Source: Microbispora sp. H13382 (GTDB taxonomy: Bacteria > Actinomycetota > Actinomycetes > Streptosporangiales > Streptosporangiaceae). Taken from it: DNA of 64,000 nucleotides. The position numbers were made by a program, and so were the translations under genes. Below, piece by piece: positions 1 to 9,652 of this stretch. The stretch's first letter is position 1, and each line of letters starts with the position of its first letter. The notes under the pieces are model-generated. The model was not told the origin of the DNA, did no database searches, and saw only the letters and a program-made list of their open reading frames with translations. The DNA lies in assembly GCF_014161445.1 (NCBI RefSeq), contig NZ_JABBXA010000010.1:1-64000 (forward strand), in the 5' to 3' direction.

Positions 1-2
1 GG

Positions 3-764
<762 letters not shown>

Positions 765-779
765 GCCACACCCCGCGAG

Positions 780-809
780 CCTCCGGTGCGGCACGTCCCG
801 CACCGGAGG
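780..809. terminator. Stem-loop between convergent genes
   Basis: A perfect 12-bp stem (CCTCCGGTGCGG paired with CCGCACCGGAGG) closes a 6-nt loop. It lies 15 bp after the esterase stop and 17 bp from the stop of the leftward phosphatase, as expected of a terminator serving both strands. There is no long U tract, which is usual in high-GC actinomycetes. Confidence 0.75.
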
Positions 810-826
810 TCTCCCTCCGATCGCGC

Positions 827-2059
827 TCAGGCGCTGAGCTTCTCGTGCGCGCTGCCGTGCCACTCGACGAGCAGCACGGTGGCGTCGTCGTGCAGCCGGT
901 TGTCGTGATACTCCATCACGGTCCGGATCAGGCGGCGCAGCGTCTCGGGCACCGGCAACCCGGCGGCGTTCTGCTTGATCATGAACTCGACGAACCGGCC
1001 CAGGCCGAACTCTCCGCTGTCGGGGCTGCGCATCTCGGTGATGCCGTCGGTGTACAGCAGGATCCGGTCGCCGGGCTCCAGCTGCTCGCGGCAGAGCGTG
1101 ACGGGCAGGCCGAGGTCGAGCCCCATCGGGTGCGCCGGCGGGCAGTTCAGGGTGGAGGTCCAGCGGCCGTGGCGGATCAGCACCGGCGCGTGGTGGCCGC
1201 GGTTGACCCAGGTGAACACGCCGGTCCCGAGGTCGAGGTCGCCGACGACCGCGGTCACGAAGCGGTCGCCCCGGCCGAACTCGTCGATCAGAATTCTCTC
1301 GATCGCCTCGCTGTTGCGCACCAGGTCCATGTCCTGCCGGCGGTGGTTGCGGCAGGCGGCCACGGCGAGGTTGGCGGTCAGCCCGGCCGACACGTCGTGA
1401 CCCATCGCGTCGAAGATCCCGACGTGCGCGACGGCGCCGGAGGTGGAGTAGTCGAAGGCGTCGCCGCCGATCTCGTACGCCGGTTCCAGCACGGCGCCGA
1501 TCGTCACCGCCGGCGTGGCGAAGGTCAGCGGCGGCATCAGGTTCCACTGCATCTCCGCCGCCACGTGCATCGGGCGGCTCCGGACGAGACGCGCGTGCCA
1601 GTCGCTGAACGAGCGCTTGCTCACGATTATCAACGCCATGAGGGACGCCACGTGCCGCATGCGCTCCTCGAGTCCGTCGTCCTCCGATCCGGGGGCCATA
1701 TGGAGCACGCCGAGACGCTCGGTGCCGTCCAGCAGGGGGACCCACCACTGCCCCGGGGCGTCGCCCTCCGGGCCGCCCCGTAGCGTGCGCACCTCCTGGA
1801 GGGCACGCCCGGCGAGCGTGGTGTCGATCTTGAGCTCCTCCGGCTGGGCGTCCTCCTCGCCGGGGGCGCACAAACGGCGCAGGACGGTCTGCTGCAGGTC
1901 GGCGAGGTAGACGCCGATCTCCTCGAAGCCCACTTCGCGTTTGTAGCGGCCGATCAGCGACGGGATGTCCTCGAACGCCATCAGATGGCTGTCCTCCAGC
2001 ATCCCGGCCAGGGCGCGCAGCAGCCCCCGGTCCCGGGAATCGGGGATGCCCTGCTCCAT
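827..2059 (-). CDS. GAF-like + SpoIIE-type PP2C serine phosphatase
   Basis: A protein of about 410 residues. The N-terminal ~150 residues look like a GAF-type sensor. The second half is a PP2C/SpoIIE phosphatase with metal-binding signatures in order: YEIGGDAFDY, DAMGHDVSAG, VNRGHHAPVL and YTDGITEM. Such proteins usually dephosphorylate anti-sigma-factor antagonists in partner-switching circuits; no anti-sigma or antagonist gene is adjacent, so the partner is unknown. Start 2059 is preferred because a GGGGTGG ribosome site precedes it; an in-frame ATG at 2086 would add nine residues (MVCDHGGGQ) behind a weaker site. It is cytoplasmic, with no membrane segment. Confidence 0.85.
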   Translation of the reverse strand: MEQGIPDSRDRGLLRALAGMLEDSHLMAFEDIPSLIGRYKREVGFEEIGVYLADLQQTVLRRLCAPGEEDAQPEELKIDTTLAGRALQEVRTLRGGPEGDAPGQWWVPLLDGTERLGVLHMAPGSEDDGLEERMRHVASLMALIIVSKRSFSDWHARLVRSRPMHVAAEMQWNLMPPLTFATPAVTIGAVLEPAYEIGGDAFDYSTSGAVAHVGIFDAMGHDVSAGLTANLAVAACRNHRRQDMDLVRNSEAIERILIDEFGRGDRFVTAVVGDLDLGTGVFTWVNRGHHAPVLIRHGRWTSTLNCPPAHPMGLDLGLPVTLCREQLEPGDRILLYTDGITEMRSPDSGEFGLGRFVEFMIKQNAAGLPVPETLRRLIRTVMEYHDNRLHDDATVLLVEWHGSAHEKLSA

Positions 2060-2193
2060 CTGTCCACCCCCGTGGTCGCACACCATCTACCCACGATGCT
2101 GCACAACTCGTGGAGCGAACCGGATCGGGAGAACATCTTGAGCAAGGCATTACCTCACTCCCCAGCGGCAGGCCCTCACGAACCGGCGCCCGC

Positions 2194-2901
2194 TCAGTCG
2201 AAGAAGCGGGCCAGCCGCCGCTCCCCGCCGGGCTCCCGGCCGCCCTTCGCCGGGACCAGGTCCGCGAAGACCGTGGACTCGTCGCGCGTCACCAGCAGTG
2301 GATACCAGCACCGGCCCGCGTCGTCGGGACGGCACAGGTGCTTGAACGTCTGCACGTCGATCAGCCGGACGTGCGTGGGGTCGGCCACCGCGTTGACGTG
2401 CCGCCACCAGGGCGCGAGGACGTGCAGCACGCCACCGGGCCGCAGGACGCGGTGGCACTCGCGCAGCAGGGGCAGAAAGTCGGCCAGGTGCTCCAGCACG
2501 TGCACCACGAAGACCTGGTCCACCGACTCGTCCGCCAGCGGCACCCCGCGCGCCAGGTCGGCCAGCACGTCCACCGCCGGGCCGGGGTGAAGGTCGACGC
2601 CGAGATTGTCGCGGTGCTGCTTGGTGCCGCCGCAGCCGAGGTCGACGACCCGGGGCATGACGCCCGAGACCCGCACCCTGTCCCACACCGCCAGCACCCC
2701 CGCCAGACGGCCGAGGCGCTCGCGTAGCACGGCGAGATCGTCGGCGGCCCGCACGTCGCCCTCGACGTGCGCCACCCCGCCGTCGAAGCGGACCCGCATG
2801 TCCAGGCCGCGCAGGCGGGAATCGTGCGCCAGCAGGTCCGCCGCCGCCTCCTCCAGGTCCCGGTCGACCAGGTCACGCCGCCGCCTGTCCATCCCGTCCA
2901 C
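2194..2901 (-). CDS. BON-like domain fused to class I SAM methyltransferase
   Basis: A 235-residue protein with two parts. Residues ~15-80 have the pattern of a BON domain (AHVEGDVRAADDL, then a hydrophobic helix and VWDRVRVSG). Residues ~84-235 are a class I methyltransferase: motif I is VVDLGCGG, followed by the acidic ligand in NLGVDLHP, the VHVLEHL motif and RVLRPGGVLHV, typical of the Methyltransf_11 group. The substrate cannot be read from sequence. A BON domain usually binds membranes or hydrophobic ligands, so a cytoplasmic enzyme recruited to a lipid or bound substrate is an inference. Its promoter region is divergent from the small ORF at 3012. Confidence 0.75.
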   Translation of the reverse strand: MDGMDRRRRDLVDRDLEEAAADLLAHDSRLRGLDMRVRFDGGVAHVEGDVRAADDLAVLRERLGRLAGVLAVWDRVRVSGVMPRVVDLGCGGTKQHRDNLGVDLHPGPAVDVLADLARGVPLADESVDQVFVVHVLEHLADFLPLLRECHRVLRPGGVLHVLAPWWRHVNAVADPTHVRLIDVQTFKHLCRPDDAGRCWYPLLVTRDESTVFADLVPAKGGREPGGERRLARFFD

Positions 2902-3011
2902 TCCTCGCCGCTCGGATCACCTGTCGTCTACCCGGGGGAGGCCGGGCCGTACGCATGAGGGGCCTTTGCGAGGATGAATGAAGGCCGTACGACGGGGGCA
3001 GGTGAGCGGTC

Positions 3012-3278
3012 ATGCGCGATCCGCGGACCGGGGGGACCGGCGGACAGCGGAGAGGACACGTGGGAGGAGACGCGGACGTGGTGGCGGACAGATCCGGAGC
3101 GCGCGACGCGAGGGGCACCTCGCCGGAGCCGCTGACGCCCGAGCCGGACGACGGCGGCCTGGAGGAGATGATCGGCGGTGCGTCCGACCTCGAGACGCCG
3201 GCCGCCGAGACGCCGCCGGCGACCGGCGAGGAGTCGGCGATGCCCGAGCCCGAGCCCGACATCGGCCCGACATCCTAG
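3012..3278 (+). CDS. Small acidic hypothetical protein
   Basis: An 88-residue ORF whose second half is rich in Glu, Asp, Pro and Thr (for example EPEPDIGPTS at the end). A clean ribosome site, AGGTGAG, sits 6 nt before the ATG, which is the main reason to believe it. It has no signal peptide, membrane segment or recognised domain and is probably disordered. It is divergent from the BON-methyltransferase gene. Function unknown; it could still be a chance ORF in GC-rich DNA. Confidence 0.45.
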   Translation: MRDPRTGGTGGQRRGHVGGDADVVADRSGARDARGTSPEPLTPEPDDGGLEEMIGGASDLETPAAETPPATGEESAMPEPEPDIGPTS

Positions 3279-3457
3279 GTCCGGTCCGGCGTCCCGCGAC
3301 GAGGCGTGGCGGCGGGCTTGATCCAGTCGAGGGCGCGCTCGGCCGCCCGCCGCCGGTTGTAGTTCTCGCGCCGCCGGGGGTCCATCCCCGGTGTGACATG
3401 ACGCTGGGTCACGGCGGCCTGCCACCGGGCGGATGCGTGTGGGGCGGGGAGGGTCAC
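3275..3457 (-). CDS. Possible small basic protein coupled to the IclR gene
   Basis: A 60-residue ORF whose GTG start overlaps the TGA stop of the IclR-type gene (GTGA), the arrangement expected for translational coupling. The middle is strongly basic (DPRRRENYNRRR) and is followed by ALDWIKP. Its 3' end meets the end of the small acidic ORF from the other side. I do not recognise it; a shorter form starting at an internal Met near residue 25 is also possible. Confidence 0.35.
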   Translation of the reverse strand: MTLPAPHASARWQAAVTQRHVTPGMDPRRRENYNRRRAAERALDWIKPAATPRRGTPDRT

Positions 3458-4233
3458 CAGCGGGAGGCGCCGAGGTCGCGGGAGACGGCCCGCGCCGCGT
3501 CGCGCACATAGCCCACCAGCTCGGGACGGGGACGCCGGGTGGAGTCGCAGATCCGCTCGGTGGCGCCGGAGATGCCCATCGCGCCCACCACGCGTCCCCC
3601 GTACCCCCGGATCGGGGCCGCCACCCCCGCCTCGCCCATGCCCGTCTCGTCGGCGTCGGACGCCCAGCCGTGCTCGCGCACGGCCGCGAGCACGCGGGAC
3701 ATCTCCCTCTGCGTACGCACGGTGCGGCGGGTGAACTGCTCCAGCTCCCCGCCCCGCACCGCGTCCTGGAGGGCGGCGGCCGCGTTGGCGTCGTAGGCGA
3801 GCAGCACCTTGCCGATCGCCGTGGCGTGCATGGGCAGGAGCATGCCGACGTCGAGCGTCTGCAGGCTGTCGTCGGGCCGGAAGACGTGATGGACCACCAG
3901 GACCTTGCCCTGGAGGTGGGTGCCGATCCGCACCGCCTCGCCGCTGCGCGCGGCCAGGGCGTCGGCCCAGTTGATCGCCCGCGAGCGGAGCTCGTTCACG
4001 TCGAGGTAGCTGGCGCCCAGGTGTAGCAGCGCGGCGCCGAGCTGGTACTTGCCGGTCGCCTCGTCCTGCTCGACGAAGCCGACGAGCTGGAGGGTGCGCA
4101 GGATGCCGTGCGCCGTGCCGCGGGCCAGCCCCAGGGAGTTCGCGATCTCGGTGAGGCCGAGCCGCCCCGATCCCTGGGCGAGGAGCCGCAGGACGGCGGC
4201 GGCGCGCTCGATGGACTGGACCGGACCCGGCAC
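3454..4233 (-). CDS. gylR: IclR-family regulator, probable glycerol operon repressor (GylR-like)
   Basis: A 259-residue protein with an N-terminal winged helix (SIERAAAVLRLLAQ, then GLTEIANSLGLARGTAHGIL) and the C-terminal IclR effector domain, including the MHATAIGKVLLAY segment. It is divergent from glpF-glpK, exactly as gylR is in Streptomyces, where GylR represses its own gene and the glycerol operon. The start is GTG; a -10-like TAGGAT ends 7 nt before it and no ribosome site is visible, so the mRNA is probably leaderless. One copy of a 17-bp repeat overlays its -35 region. The name rests on family plus context. Confidence 0.82.
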   Translation of the reverse strand: MPGPVQSIERAAAVLRLLAQGSGRLGLTEIANSLGLARGTAHGILRTLQLVGFVEQDEATGKYQLGAALLHLGASYLDVNELRSRAINWADALAARSGEAVRIGTHLQGKVLVVHHVFRPDDSLQTLDVGMLLPMHATAIGKVLLAYDANAAAALQDAVRGGELEQFTRRTVRTQREMSRVLAAVREHGWASDADETGMGEAGVAAPIRGYGGRVVGAMGISGATERICDSTRRPRPELVGYVRDAARAVSRDLGASRW

Positions 4234-4240
4234 GCCCCGG

Positions 4241-4277
4241 ATCCTAGCCGCGTCGGCGGATGTTCGACACTGCCGAC
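4241..4277 (-). promoter_or_regulatory. Leaderless promoter of the IclR gene with overlapping operator repeat
   Basis: Read on the minus strand, a TAGGAT -10 box (4241-4246) ends 7 nt before the GTG start, placing transcription start at or next to the start codon. The sequence TGTTCGACACTGCCGAC (4261-4277, plus strand) covers the -35 zone. It recurs with one mismatch at 4386-4402 in front of glpF, so it is a good candidate for the autoregulatory operator. Confidence 0.5.
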
Positions 4278-4385
4278 ATTCCGCCGAGCTCTACTAAGCG
4301 TCTCCCGTCGCCGGACGGGCCTGCGCGAGTCGTGAGGTTTCGCGTCATGCCGGAGGAGCGTACGGCGATCCGAGTGTGACCAGTG

Positions 4386-4440
4386 TGTTCGACAATGCCG
4401 ACGATCTTTCGTTGACGCTTCCTTGGAGGGCGTTTAACGT
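4386..4440 (+). promoter_or_regulatory. glpF-glpK promoter with candidate GylR operator
   Basis: TTGACG (4412-4417), a 17-nt spacer and TAACGT (4435-4440) make a good vegetative promoter. TGTTCGACAATGCCGAC (4386-4402) lies just upstream of the -35 box and repeats the element found in the IclR promoter. An inverted partial copy, GGCATTGTC, appears at 4487-4495 immediately before the ribosome site of glpF. Confidence 0.55.
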
Positions 4441-4506
4441 CCGGACAACGGGCGGCGCTCACATCCGGCATTTCGGAGACGTGACGGGCATTGTCAAGGA
4501 GGAGAC

Positions 4507-5343
4507 ATGGCGGAAGGGCGAGGCGAACGGCGGCTGCTCAATCCATTCGCGGGTGAGCTCGCGGCCGAGTTCGCGGGCACGGCGATCCTCATCCTGTTCG
4601 GTGTCGGCGTCGTGGCCCAGGTGACGGCCGGAGGCATCGGCGACCACGACAGCATCGCGTGGGCGTGGGGGCTGGGGGTGACCCTCGGCGTCTACACGGC
4701 CGCCCGTCTCAGCGGCGCCCACCTCAACCCGGCCGTCACGGTCGCCCTCGCCGTCTTCAAGGGCTTCTCCTGGCGCAAGGTCCTGCCGTACGCGCTGGCG
4801 CAGACGGCGGGCGCCTTCGTGGCGGCGCTGCTCGTGCGGTGGAACTACGCCGAGGTCCTGGCCAAGGTGGACCCCGGGCACACGATCAAGACGCAGGGGG
4901 TCTTCTCCACCCTCCCCGGCAACGGCACGCTGCCGGTCACCCAGTGGGGTGCGCTGCGCGACCAGATCATCGGCACGGCGATCCTGCTGTTCCTGATCTT
5001 CGCGATCTCCGACGAGCGCAACTCGGCGCCGCTCGCCAACCTCGCGCCGGTCATCGTCGGCCTGCTCGTGGTCGCGATCGGCATGGCGTGGGGGACCGAC
5101 GCCGGCTACGCCATCAACCCCGCTCGTGACTTCGGCCCGCGCCTCGCCTCGTTCTTCACGGGGTACGGCTCGGCGTTCCGCGACCAGTACGGTGGGCTCT
5201 ACTTCTGGGTGCCGATCATCGGCCCGCTGGTCGGCGGCGTCGTCGGCGCCGGGCTCTACCAGCTCCTGGTCGCCCGATTCCTGCCGCGTACGGACGCGCC
5301 CGAGCCCGGCCGTACGCCGGAGCCCGCCGCGCAGGCCGGCTGA
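4507..5343 (+). CDS. glpF: Glycerol uptake facilitator (MIP/aquaporin family)
   Basis: A 278-residue membrane channel with six hydrophobic segments and both MIP signature boxes: HLNPAVT (NPA at 74-76) and AINPARD (NPA at 204-206), the latter followed by the selectivity-filter Arg. It passes glycerol across the cytoplasmic membrane down its gradient, to be trapped by the kinase encoded next. An AAGGAGGAG ribosome site precedes the ATG. It is the first gene of a two-gene operon with glpK, 69 bp apart, under the divergent IclR regulator. Confidence 0.92.
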   Translation: MAEGRGERRLLNPFAGELAAEFAGTAILILFGVGVVAQVTAGGIGDHDSIAWAWGLGVTLGVYTAARLSGAHLNPAVTVALAVFKGFSWRKVLPYALAQTAGAFVAALLVRWNYAEVLAKVDPGHTIKTQGVFSTLPGNGTLPVTQWGALRDQIIGTAILLFLIFAISDERNSAPLANLAPVIVGLLVVAIGMAWGTDAGYAINPARDFGPRLASFFTGYGSAFRDQYGGLYFWVPIIGPLVGGVVGAGLYQLLVARFLPRTDAPEPGRTPEPAAQAG

Positions 5344-5412
5344 TCACCCCCAGGCCGAGACCAGCAACGCCCGGCTCACCCGAGCTCACACGAGACGAGA
5401 GGCGTAACGAGA

Positions 5413-6930
5413 ATGGCAGACTACGTCGGCGCGGTCGACCAGGGGACGACCAGCACCCGCTTTATGATCTTCGACCACGGCGGCAACGAGGTCGCCCGCC
5501 ACCAGCTGGAACACCAGCAGATCCTGCCGCAGGCGGGCTGGGTCGAGCACAACCCGACCGAGATCTGGGAGCGCACCCGGGCGGTCGTCGAGACCGCGAT
5601 GCGGACCGCGGGCCTGCAGGCCTCCGATCTCGTGGCGCTCGGCATCACCAACCAGCGCGAGACCACCGTCGTCTGGGACCGGCGGACCGGCCGCCCGTAC
5701 TACAACGCCATCGTCTGGCAGGACACCCGCACCGACCGCATCGCCTCCGCCCTGGAGCGGGAGGGCAAGGGCGAGGTTATCCGGCGCAAGGCCGGCCTGC
5801 CGCCCGCCACCTACTTCTCCGGCGGCAAGATCCAGTGGATCCTGGAGAACGTTCCCGGTGTCCGCGAGGCCGCCGAGCGCGGTGACGCGATCTTCGGCAA
5901 CACCGACACCTGGCTGCTGTGGAACCTGACGGGCGGCGTCGACGGCGGCGTCCACGTCACCGACCCCACCAACGCCAGCCGCACGATGCTGATGAACCTG
6001 GAGACGCTCGACTGGGACGACGAGCTGCTGTCGTTCTTCGGCGTCCCCCGCCGGATGCTCCCCGAGATCCGTCCCTCCTCCAACCCCGACCTGTACGGCG
6101 TGACCCGCGCGGGCGGCCCGCTCGGCGGGGAGGTCCCCCTCGCGGGCGACCTCGGCGACCAGCAGGCCGCGACCGTCGGCCAGGTGTGCTTCGAGCCCGG
6201 CACGGCCAAGAACACCTACGGCACCGGCAACTTCCTGCTGCTCAACACCGGAACCGAGCTCGTGCGCTCCCAGCACGGCCTGCTCACCACGGTCTGCTAC
6301 CAGTTCGGCTCGGCCGAGCCCGTGTACGCCCTCGAGGGATCGATCGCGGTCACCGGCTCGGCCGTGCAGTGGCTGCGCGACCAGCTCGGCATCATCTCCG
6401 GGGCGTCGCAGAGTGAGGCGCTCGCCCGGCAGGTCGAGGACAACGGCGGCGTCTACTTCGTGCCCGCCTTCTCCGGCCTGTTCGCGCCCTACTGGCGCTC
6501 CGACGCCCGGGGGGCCATCGTCGGCCTGTCCCGCTACAACACCAACGCCCACCTGGCCCGCGCCACGCTCGAGTCGATCTGCTACCAGACCAAGGACGTG
6601 GTCGGCGCGATGGAGCAGGACTCCGGCGTCGTCCTCGACGTGCTGCGGGTGGACGGCGGCGTGACGGCCAACGAGCTGTGCATGCAGCTGCAGGCCGACA
6701 TCCTCGGCGTCCCGGTGTCGCGTCCGGTGGTCGCCGAGACCACCGCGCTCGGCGCCGCGTACGCCGCCGGGCTCGCCGTCGGCTTCTGGAAGTCCACCGA
6801 CGACCTCAAGCGGAACTGGCACGAGGACCGCCGCTGGGAGCCCACCTGGAGCGACGAGCGGCGCGAGCGCGGTTACGCCGGATGGCGCAAGGCCGTCCAG
6901 CGGACGCTCGACTGGGTCGACGTCGACTGA
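5413..6930 (+). CDS. glpK: Glycerol kinase
   Basis: A 505-residue FGGY-family kinase of normal length. Diagnostic segments are [15 protein letters not shown] at the N-terminus, [13 protein letters not shown], the substrate loop around [22 protein letters not shown] in the middle and [13 protein letters not shown] near the C-terminus. It phosphorylates glycerol to sn-glycerol-3-phosphate with ATP in the cytoplasm. It follows glpF in the same operon. The usual third gene, glpD, does not follow: the next 228 bp hold no convincing gene and the strand then changes, so glycerol-3-phosphate dehydrogenase must be encoded elsewhere. Confidence 0.95.
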   Translation: MADYVGAVDQGTTSTRFMIFDHGGNEVARHQLEHQQILPQAGWVEHNPTEIWERTRAVVETAMRTAGLQASDLVALGITNQRETTVVWDRRTGRPYYNAIVWQDTRTDRIASALEREGKGEVIRRKAGLPPATYFSGGKIQWILENVPGVREAAERGDAIFGNTDTWLLWNLTGGVDGGVHVTDPTNASRTMLMNLETLDWDDELLSFFGVPRRMLPEIRPSSNPDLYGVTRAGGPLGGEVPLAGDLGDQQAATVGQVCFEPGTAKNTYGTGNFLLLNTGTELVRSQHGLLTTVCYQFGSAEPVYALEGSIAVTGSAVQWLRDQLGIISGASQSEALARQVEDNGGVYFVPAFSGLFAPYWRSDARGAIVGLSRYNTNAHLARATLESICYQTKDVVGAMEQDSGVVLDVLRVDGGVTANELCMQLQADILGVPVSRPVVAETTALGAAYAAGLAVGFWKSTDDLKRNWHEDRRWEPTWSDERRERGYAGWRKAVQRTLDWVDVD

Positions 6931-7158
6931 CCTGCCTGAAGGGGCGTGGAGGCCGACCTGGCGGCGCGGCGCGAGCGGGACGACGCCGCGGCCGACGCCG
7001 TACGCCTCGCGGCGGCGACTCCGGCGCGGCACGCGGCCTAGGTGGCCGTTCCACGTGGACTCGGCGGTCCCGGCCCGTTCGCCGTTCAGGTCGAGACCGC
7101 CGTGGCGGTCAAGGTCACGGTCACGAGGGCGCGGGCCGTCGCCGGAGGCGGCACCGGC

Positions 7159-7704
7159 CTACGTCGTCACACGAGCGGCGATGATCTTCGCGCACGTCAG
7201 GGAGGCGGTGTGCGTGGTGTCCACTTCCAGGTCGTAGACCACACCTTCGTGAACCATCTTCGCCTGCGTCGCGGCCATTCCCGCGATCCGGTCCCCGCGG
7301 GCCCTCTCACGCTCGGTGGCGACCGCGCTGTCACACCTGACGCCGACCCACAGGACGTCCAGTCCGCCGAGAACGCGCTGCCAGCGTCGCTGGGTCGCCG
7401 CCGCGCCGAGGAAGACGTCGTCGATGATCACCGGGGCTCCGGCGCGGACCATCGCCGCGATCCCCTCCATCCACGCCGACTGCAGCGCCATGAACTCCGG
7501 GCCGACGTCCACCGCGCCGTCGGGGGCGAACTCGATCCCCGCATCCGTGGCCTGCATGGACCGGGGCATCGCCTCGATGAGCGAGTCGACCCCGAAGGCG
7601 AGCCACGGGCGCGGCAGGACGGCCTGCAGGTGCCGCACGATCTCGGACTTGCCCGCGCTCGATCCGCCGTTGAGCACGATCACCTGAGTCGTCACGGCGT
7701 CCAC
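7159..7704 (-). CDS. Chloramphenicol 3-O-phosphotransferase-like kinase
   Basis: A 181-residue P-loop kinase with Walker A GGSSAGKS (residues 13-20) and an Asp at residue 40 (FGVDSL) at the position of the catalytic Asp of Streptomyces venezuelae CPT. The rest (VIIDDVFL, the RERARGDR arginine-rich lid, YDLEVDTT) matches the CPT family (PF07931). Family members phosphorylate the primary hydroxyl of chloramphenicol, but many genomic homologues have unknown substrates and confer no proven resistance. GTG start. It is the last of a leftward trio with the HAD and ROK genes, 51 bp from the HAD gene. Confidence 0.8.
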   Translation of the reverse strand: MDAVTTQVIVLNGGSSAGKSEIVRHLQAVLPRPWLAFGVDSLIEAMPRSMQATDAGIEFAPDGAVDVGPEFMALQSAWMEGIAAMVRAGAPVIIDDVFLGAAATQRRWQRVLGGLDVLWVGVRCDSAVATERERARGDRIAGMAATQAKMVHEGVVYDLEVDTTHTASLTCAKIIAARVTT

Positions 7705-7755
7705 GGTAGAGGCCCGGTCACCGATACGCGAAGCCGTTTTCCGGCTGACGCCGTG

Positions 7756-8433
7756 CTACGACGCCACGCCTGCCGGAGGATCGCCCGCCGCCGTCCGCGT
7801 GAGCACGTCGAGAAGGCGCGCGGGGGTGTCCGCGACGGCGATGACGCCGGGGGCGGCGAACTCGGCCGCGTCGCCGAACCCCCACGTCACCGCGACGCAC
7901 CGCACGCCGCACTCGGCCGCGCCGGCGACGTCCTCGCCGCGGTCACCGATCATGACGGCCGCCTCGGGCGGGGCGCCGAGGACGTCGAGCGCGTGGCGGA
8001 TGACGTCCGCCTTGTGCCGCCGGGACCCGTCCAGCGTCGCCCCGGCCACGTACGCGAAGAAGCCGTCGAGCCCGAAGTGGACCAGGATCTTCTCGGCGTA
8101 GACGGCCGGCTTCGACGTCGCCACCGCCAGGGTCCAGCCGCCGGCGACGAGAGCCTCCAGCACGGCGGGGATTCCGGCGATGACCTCGTTCTCGTACATG
8201 CCGCCCGCGGTGTAGCGCTCGCGGTACGCGTGGACGGCGTCGGCGACCCGGTCCCGCGGCACGCCGAGCCGCAGGAATCCGTCCTGGAGAGGAGGGCCGA
8301 TCATGGCGCGGAGCCGCCCGTGCTCCACCTCCGCGACGCCGGCCGCGGACAGGGCGTGCCGCATCGAGGCGACGATGCCTGCCTCGGGATCGGTCAGCGT
8401 GCCGTCGAGGTCGAAGAGGCAGTACCGGGTCAC
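7756..8433 (-). CDS. HAD-superfamily phosphatase (Gph/PpaX-like)
   Basis: About 225 residues when started at the GTG at 8433, chosen because the HAD motif begins at once (TRYCLFDLDGT) and a GAAGGGA ribosome site lies 10 nt upstream. The longer frame back to 8577 overlaps the ROK gene and is not credible. The nucleophile is Asp8 and the acid/base Asp10; motif III is the Lys in ATSKPAVYAEK and motif IV is GDRGEDVAGA. The helical cap fits phosphoglycolate or pyrophosphate phosphatases. The true substrate is unknown; the ROK regulator upstream suggests a sugar phosphate, as inference only. Confidence 0.8.
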   Translation of the reverse strand: MTRYCLFDLDGTLTDPEAGIVASMRHALSAAGVAEVEHGRLRAMIGPPLQDGFLRLGVPRDRVADAVHAYRERYTAGGMYENEVIAGIPAVLEALVAGGWTLAVATSKPAVYAEKILVHFGLDGFFAYVAGATLDGSRRHKADVIRHALDVLGAPPEAAVMIGDRGEDVAGAAECGVRCVAVTWGFGDAAEFAAPGVIAVADTPARLLDVLTRTAAGDPPAGVAS

Positions 8434-8468
8434 GTGAGGGGCGTCCCTTCGGGGTCGGATGAACGAGC

Positions 8469-9611
8469 TCAGGCGAGCACGGCGTCGAGCAGCAGGGATC
8501 CGGCGCCGAGCAGGGCGGCGTCGGGGCCCGACCGGGTGGTGGAGATCTCCAGGTCGCGGGTGGCCAGCGGCAGGCATCGCTCGTACACCGCCGCGCGGAT
8601 CGACGCGATCAGCGGCTCGGCCGGCGACAGGCTGCCGCCGACCACGATCGCGTCGGGATTGATGAAGTTGACCAGTACGGTGAGCACCTCGCCGATGAGC
8701 CGCCCGGCGTTGCGTACGAGGGCGGTGGCCTCGGGCACCCCGTTCTCGACCAGCGCGACGACGTCGGCCGGCCGGCGGACCTCGATGCCCTGCTCGCCCA
8801 GCACGCTCATGAGGGCCGCGCCGCTGGCGTAGGCCTCCAGGCAGTCGTCATGGCCGCAGGAGCAGGTGACCGACGAGTCGCTCCTGACCCGTACGTGGCT
8901 GATGTCCCCGGCCGCGCCACGCCCCCGGTGCAGCGCGCCGTTCACGATCACACCGCAGCCGATGCCGCTGCCGGCCTTGAGCACCATCAGCGTCTCGCAC
9001 TTCGGCCACGCCCTGGCCTCCCCGGCCGCCATCAGGTTGGCGTCGTTCTCCACCAGCACCGGCAGGTCGAAGTGCGCGGCGAGGCGGTCCGCGACGGGGA
9101 AGTTGTTCCAGCCGGGCATGCGCGAGGGCGCGACGACCCGGCCGGTCGCCGGGTCGACGGGCCCGGGGACGCCGGTGCCGACGCCGCGCAGCGGGACCCC
9201 GGGCGGGGCGTGCGCGGCCAGCAGGTCCTCGAACGCGGCGGCCATCCAGTCGATGGTCGCCTCGGGGCCCTCCAGGATGTCGCAGGGGCGCTCCTCGACC
9301 ACCAGCGGGGTGCCGCTGAGGTCGAGGAGGCCGAGTCGCGCGTGGTGCGCGCCGAGGTCGGCGACCGCGAGCAGTCCCGCGCCGGGGCTGAGCCGCAGCC
9401 GCCGGGGTCGCCGGCCGCCGCGCGAGGTGCCCGCGCCCTCCTCCACCAGCAGCCCGCTGCCGATCAGTTCCTCGACGCGCAGCGAGACGCTGGAGGCCGC
9501 CAGGCCGGACAGACGGGCGAGCTCGGCCCGCGATTCGGCGTGGCCCGCGGCGACGAGGCGCAGAAGGTCGCCCTGCGCCCCCCGCACCGGCAACCTCTCT
9601 TTGCCTGGCAT
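8469..9611 (-). CDS. ROK-family transcriptional regulator
   Basis: A 380-residue protein with an N-terminal winged helix ([22 protein letters not shown]) and a full ROK sugar-kinase-like body. Seen in order: [41 protein letters not shown] and the zinc signature [10 protein letters not shown]. The HTH marks it as a regulator of the NagC/Mlc/XylR type. It is divergent from the amino-acid ABC operon, and a palindrome sits in that 104-bp gap, so it could control either its own HAD/CPT unit or the ABC genes. The effector is unknown. Confidence 0.85.
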   Translation of the reverse strand: MPGKERLPVRGAQGDLLRLVAAGHAESRAELARLSGLAASSVSLRVEELIGSGLLVEEGAGTSRGGRRPRRLRLSPGAGLLAVADLGAHHARLGLLDLSGTPLVVEERPCDILEGPEATIDWMAAAFEDLLAAHAPPGVPLRGVGTGVPGPVDPATGRVVAPSRMPGWNNFPVADRLAAHFDLPVLVENDANLMAAGEARAWPKCETLMVLKAGSGIGCGVIVNGALHRGRGAAGDISHVRVRSDSSVTCSCGHDDCLEAYASGAALMSVLGEQGIEVRRPADVVALVENGVPEATALVRNAGRLIGEVLTVLVNFINPDAIVVGGSLSPAEPLIASIRAAVYERCLPLATRDLEISTTRSGPDAALLGAGSLLLDAVLA

Positions 9612-9652
9612 GGAGGAAGGAATACCACGTCTTGACTTTCTGCGCCATCGCG

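Noticed and set aside
6946-7041. 31-residue GTG frame after glpK
   Set aside because: Alanine/arginine-rich, no properly spaced ribosome site and no recognisable fold; could be chance in GC-rich DNA.
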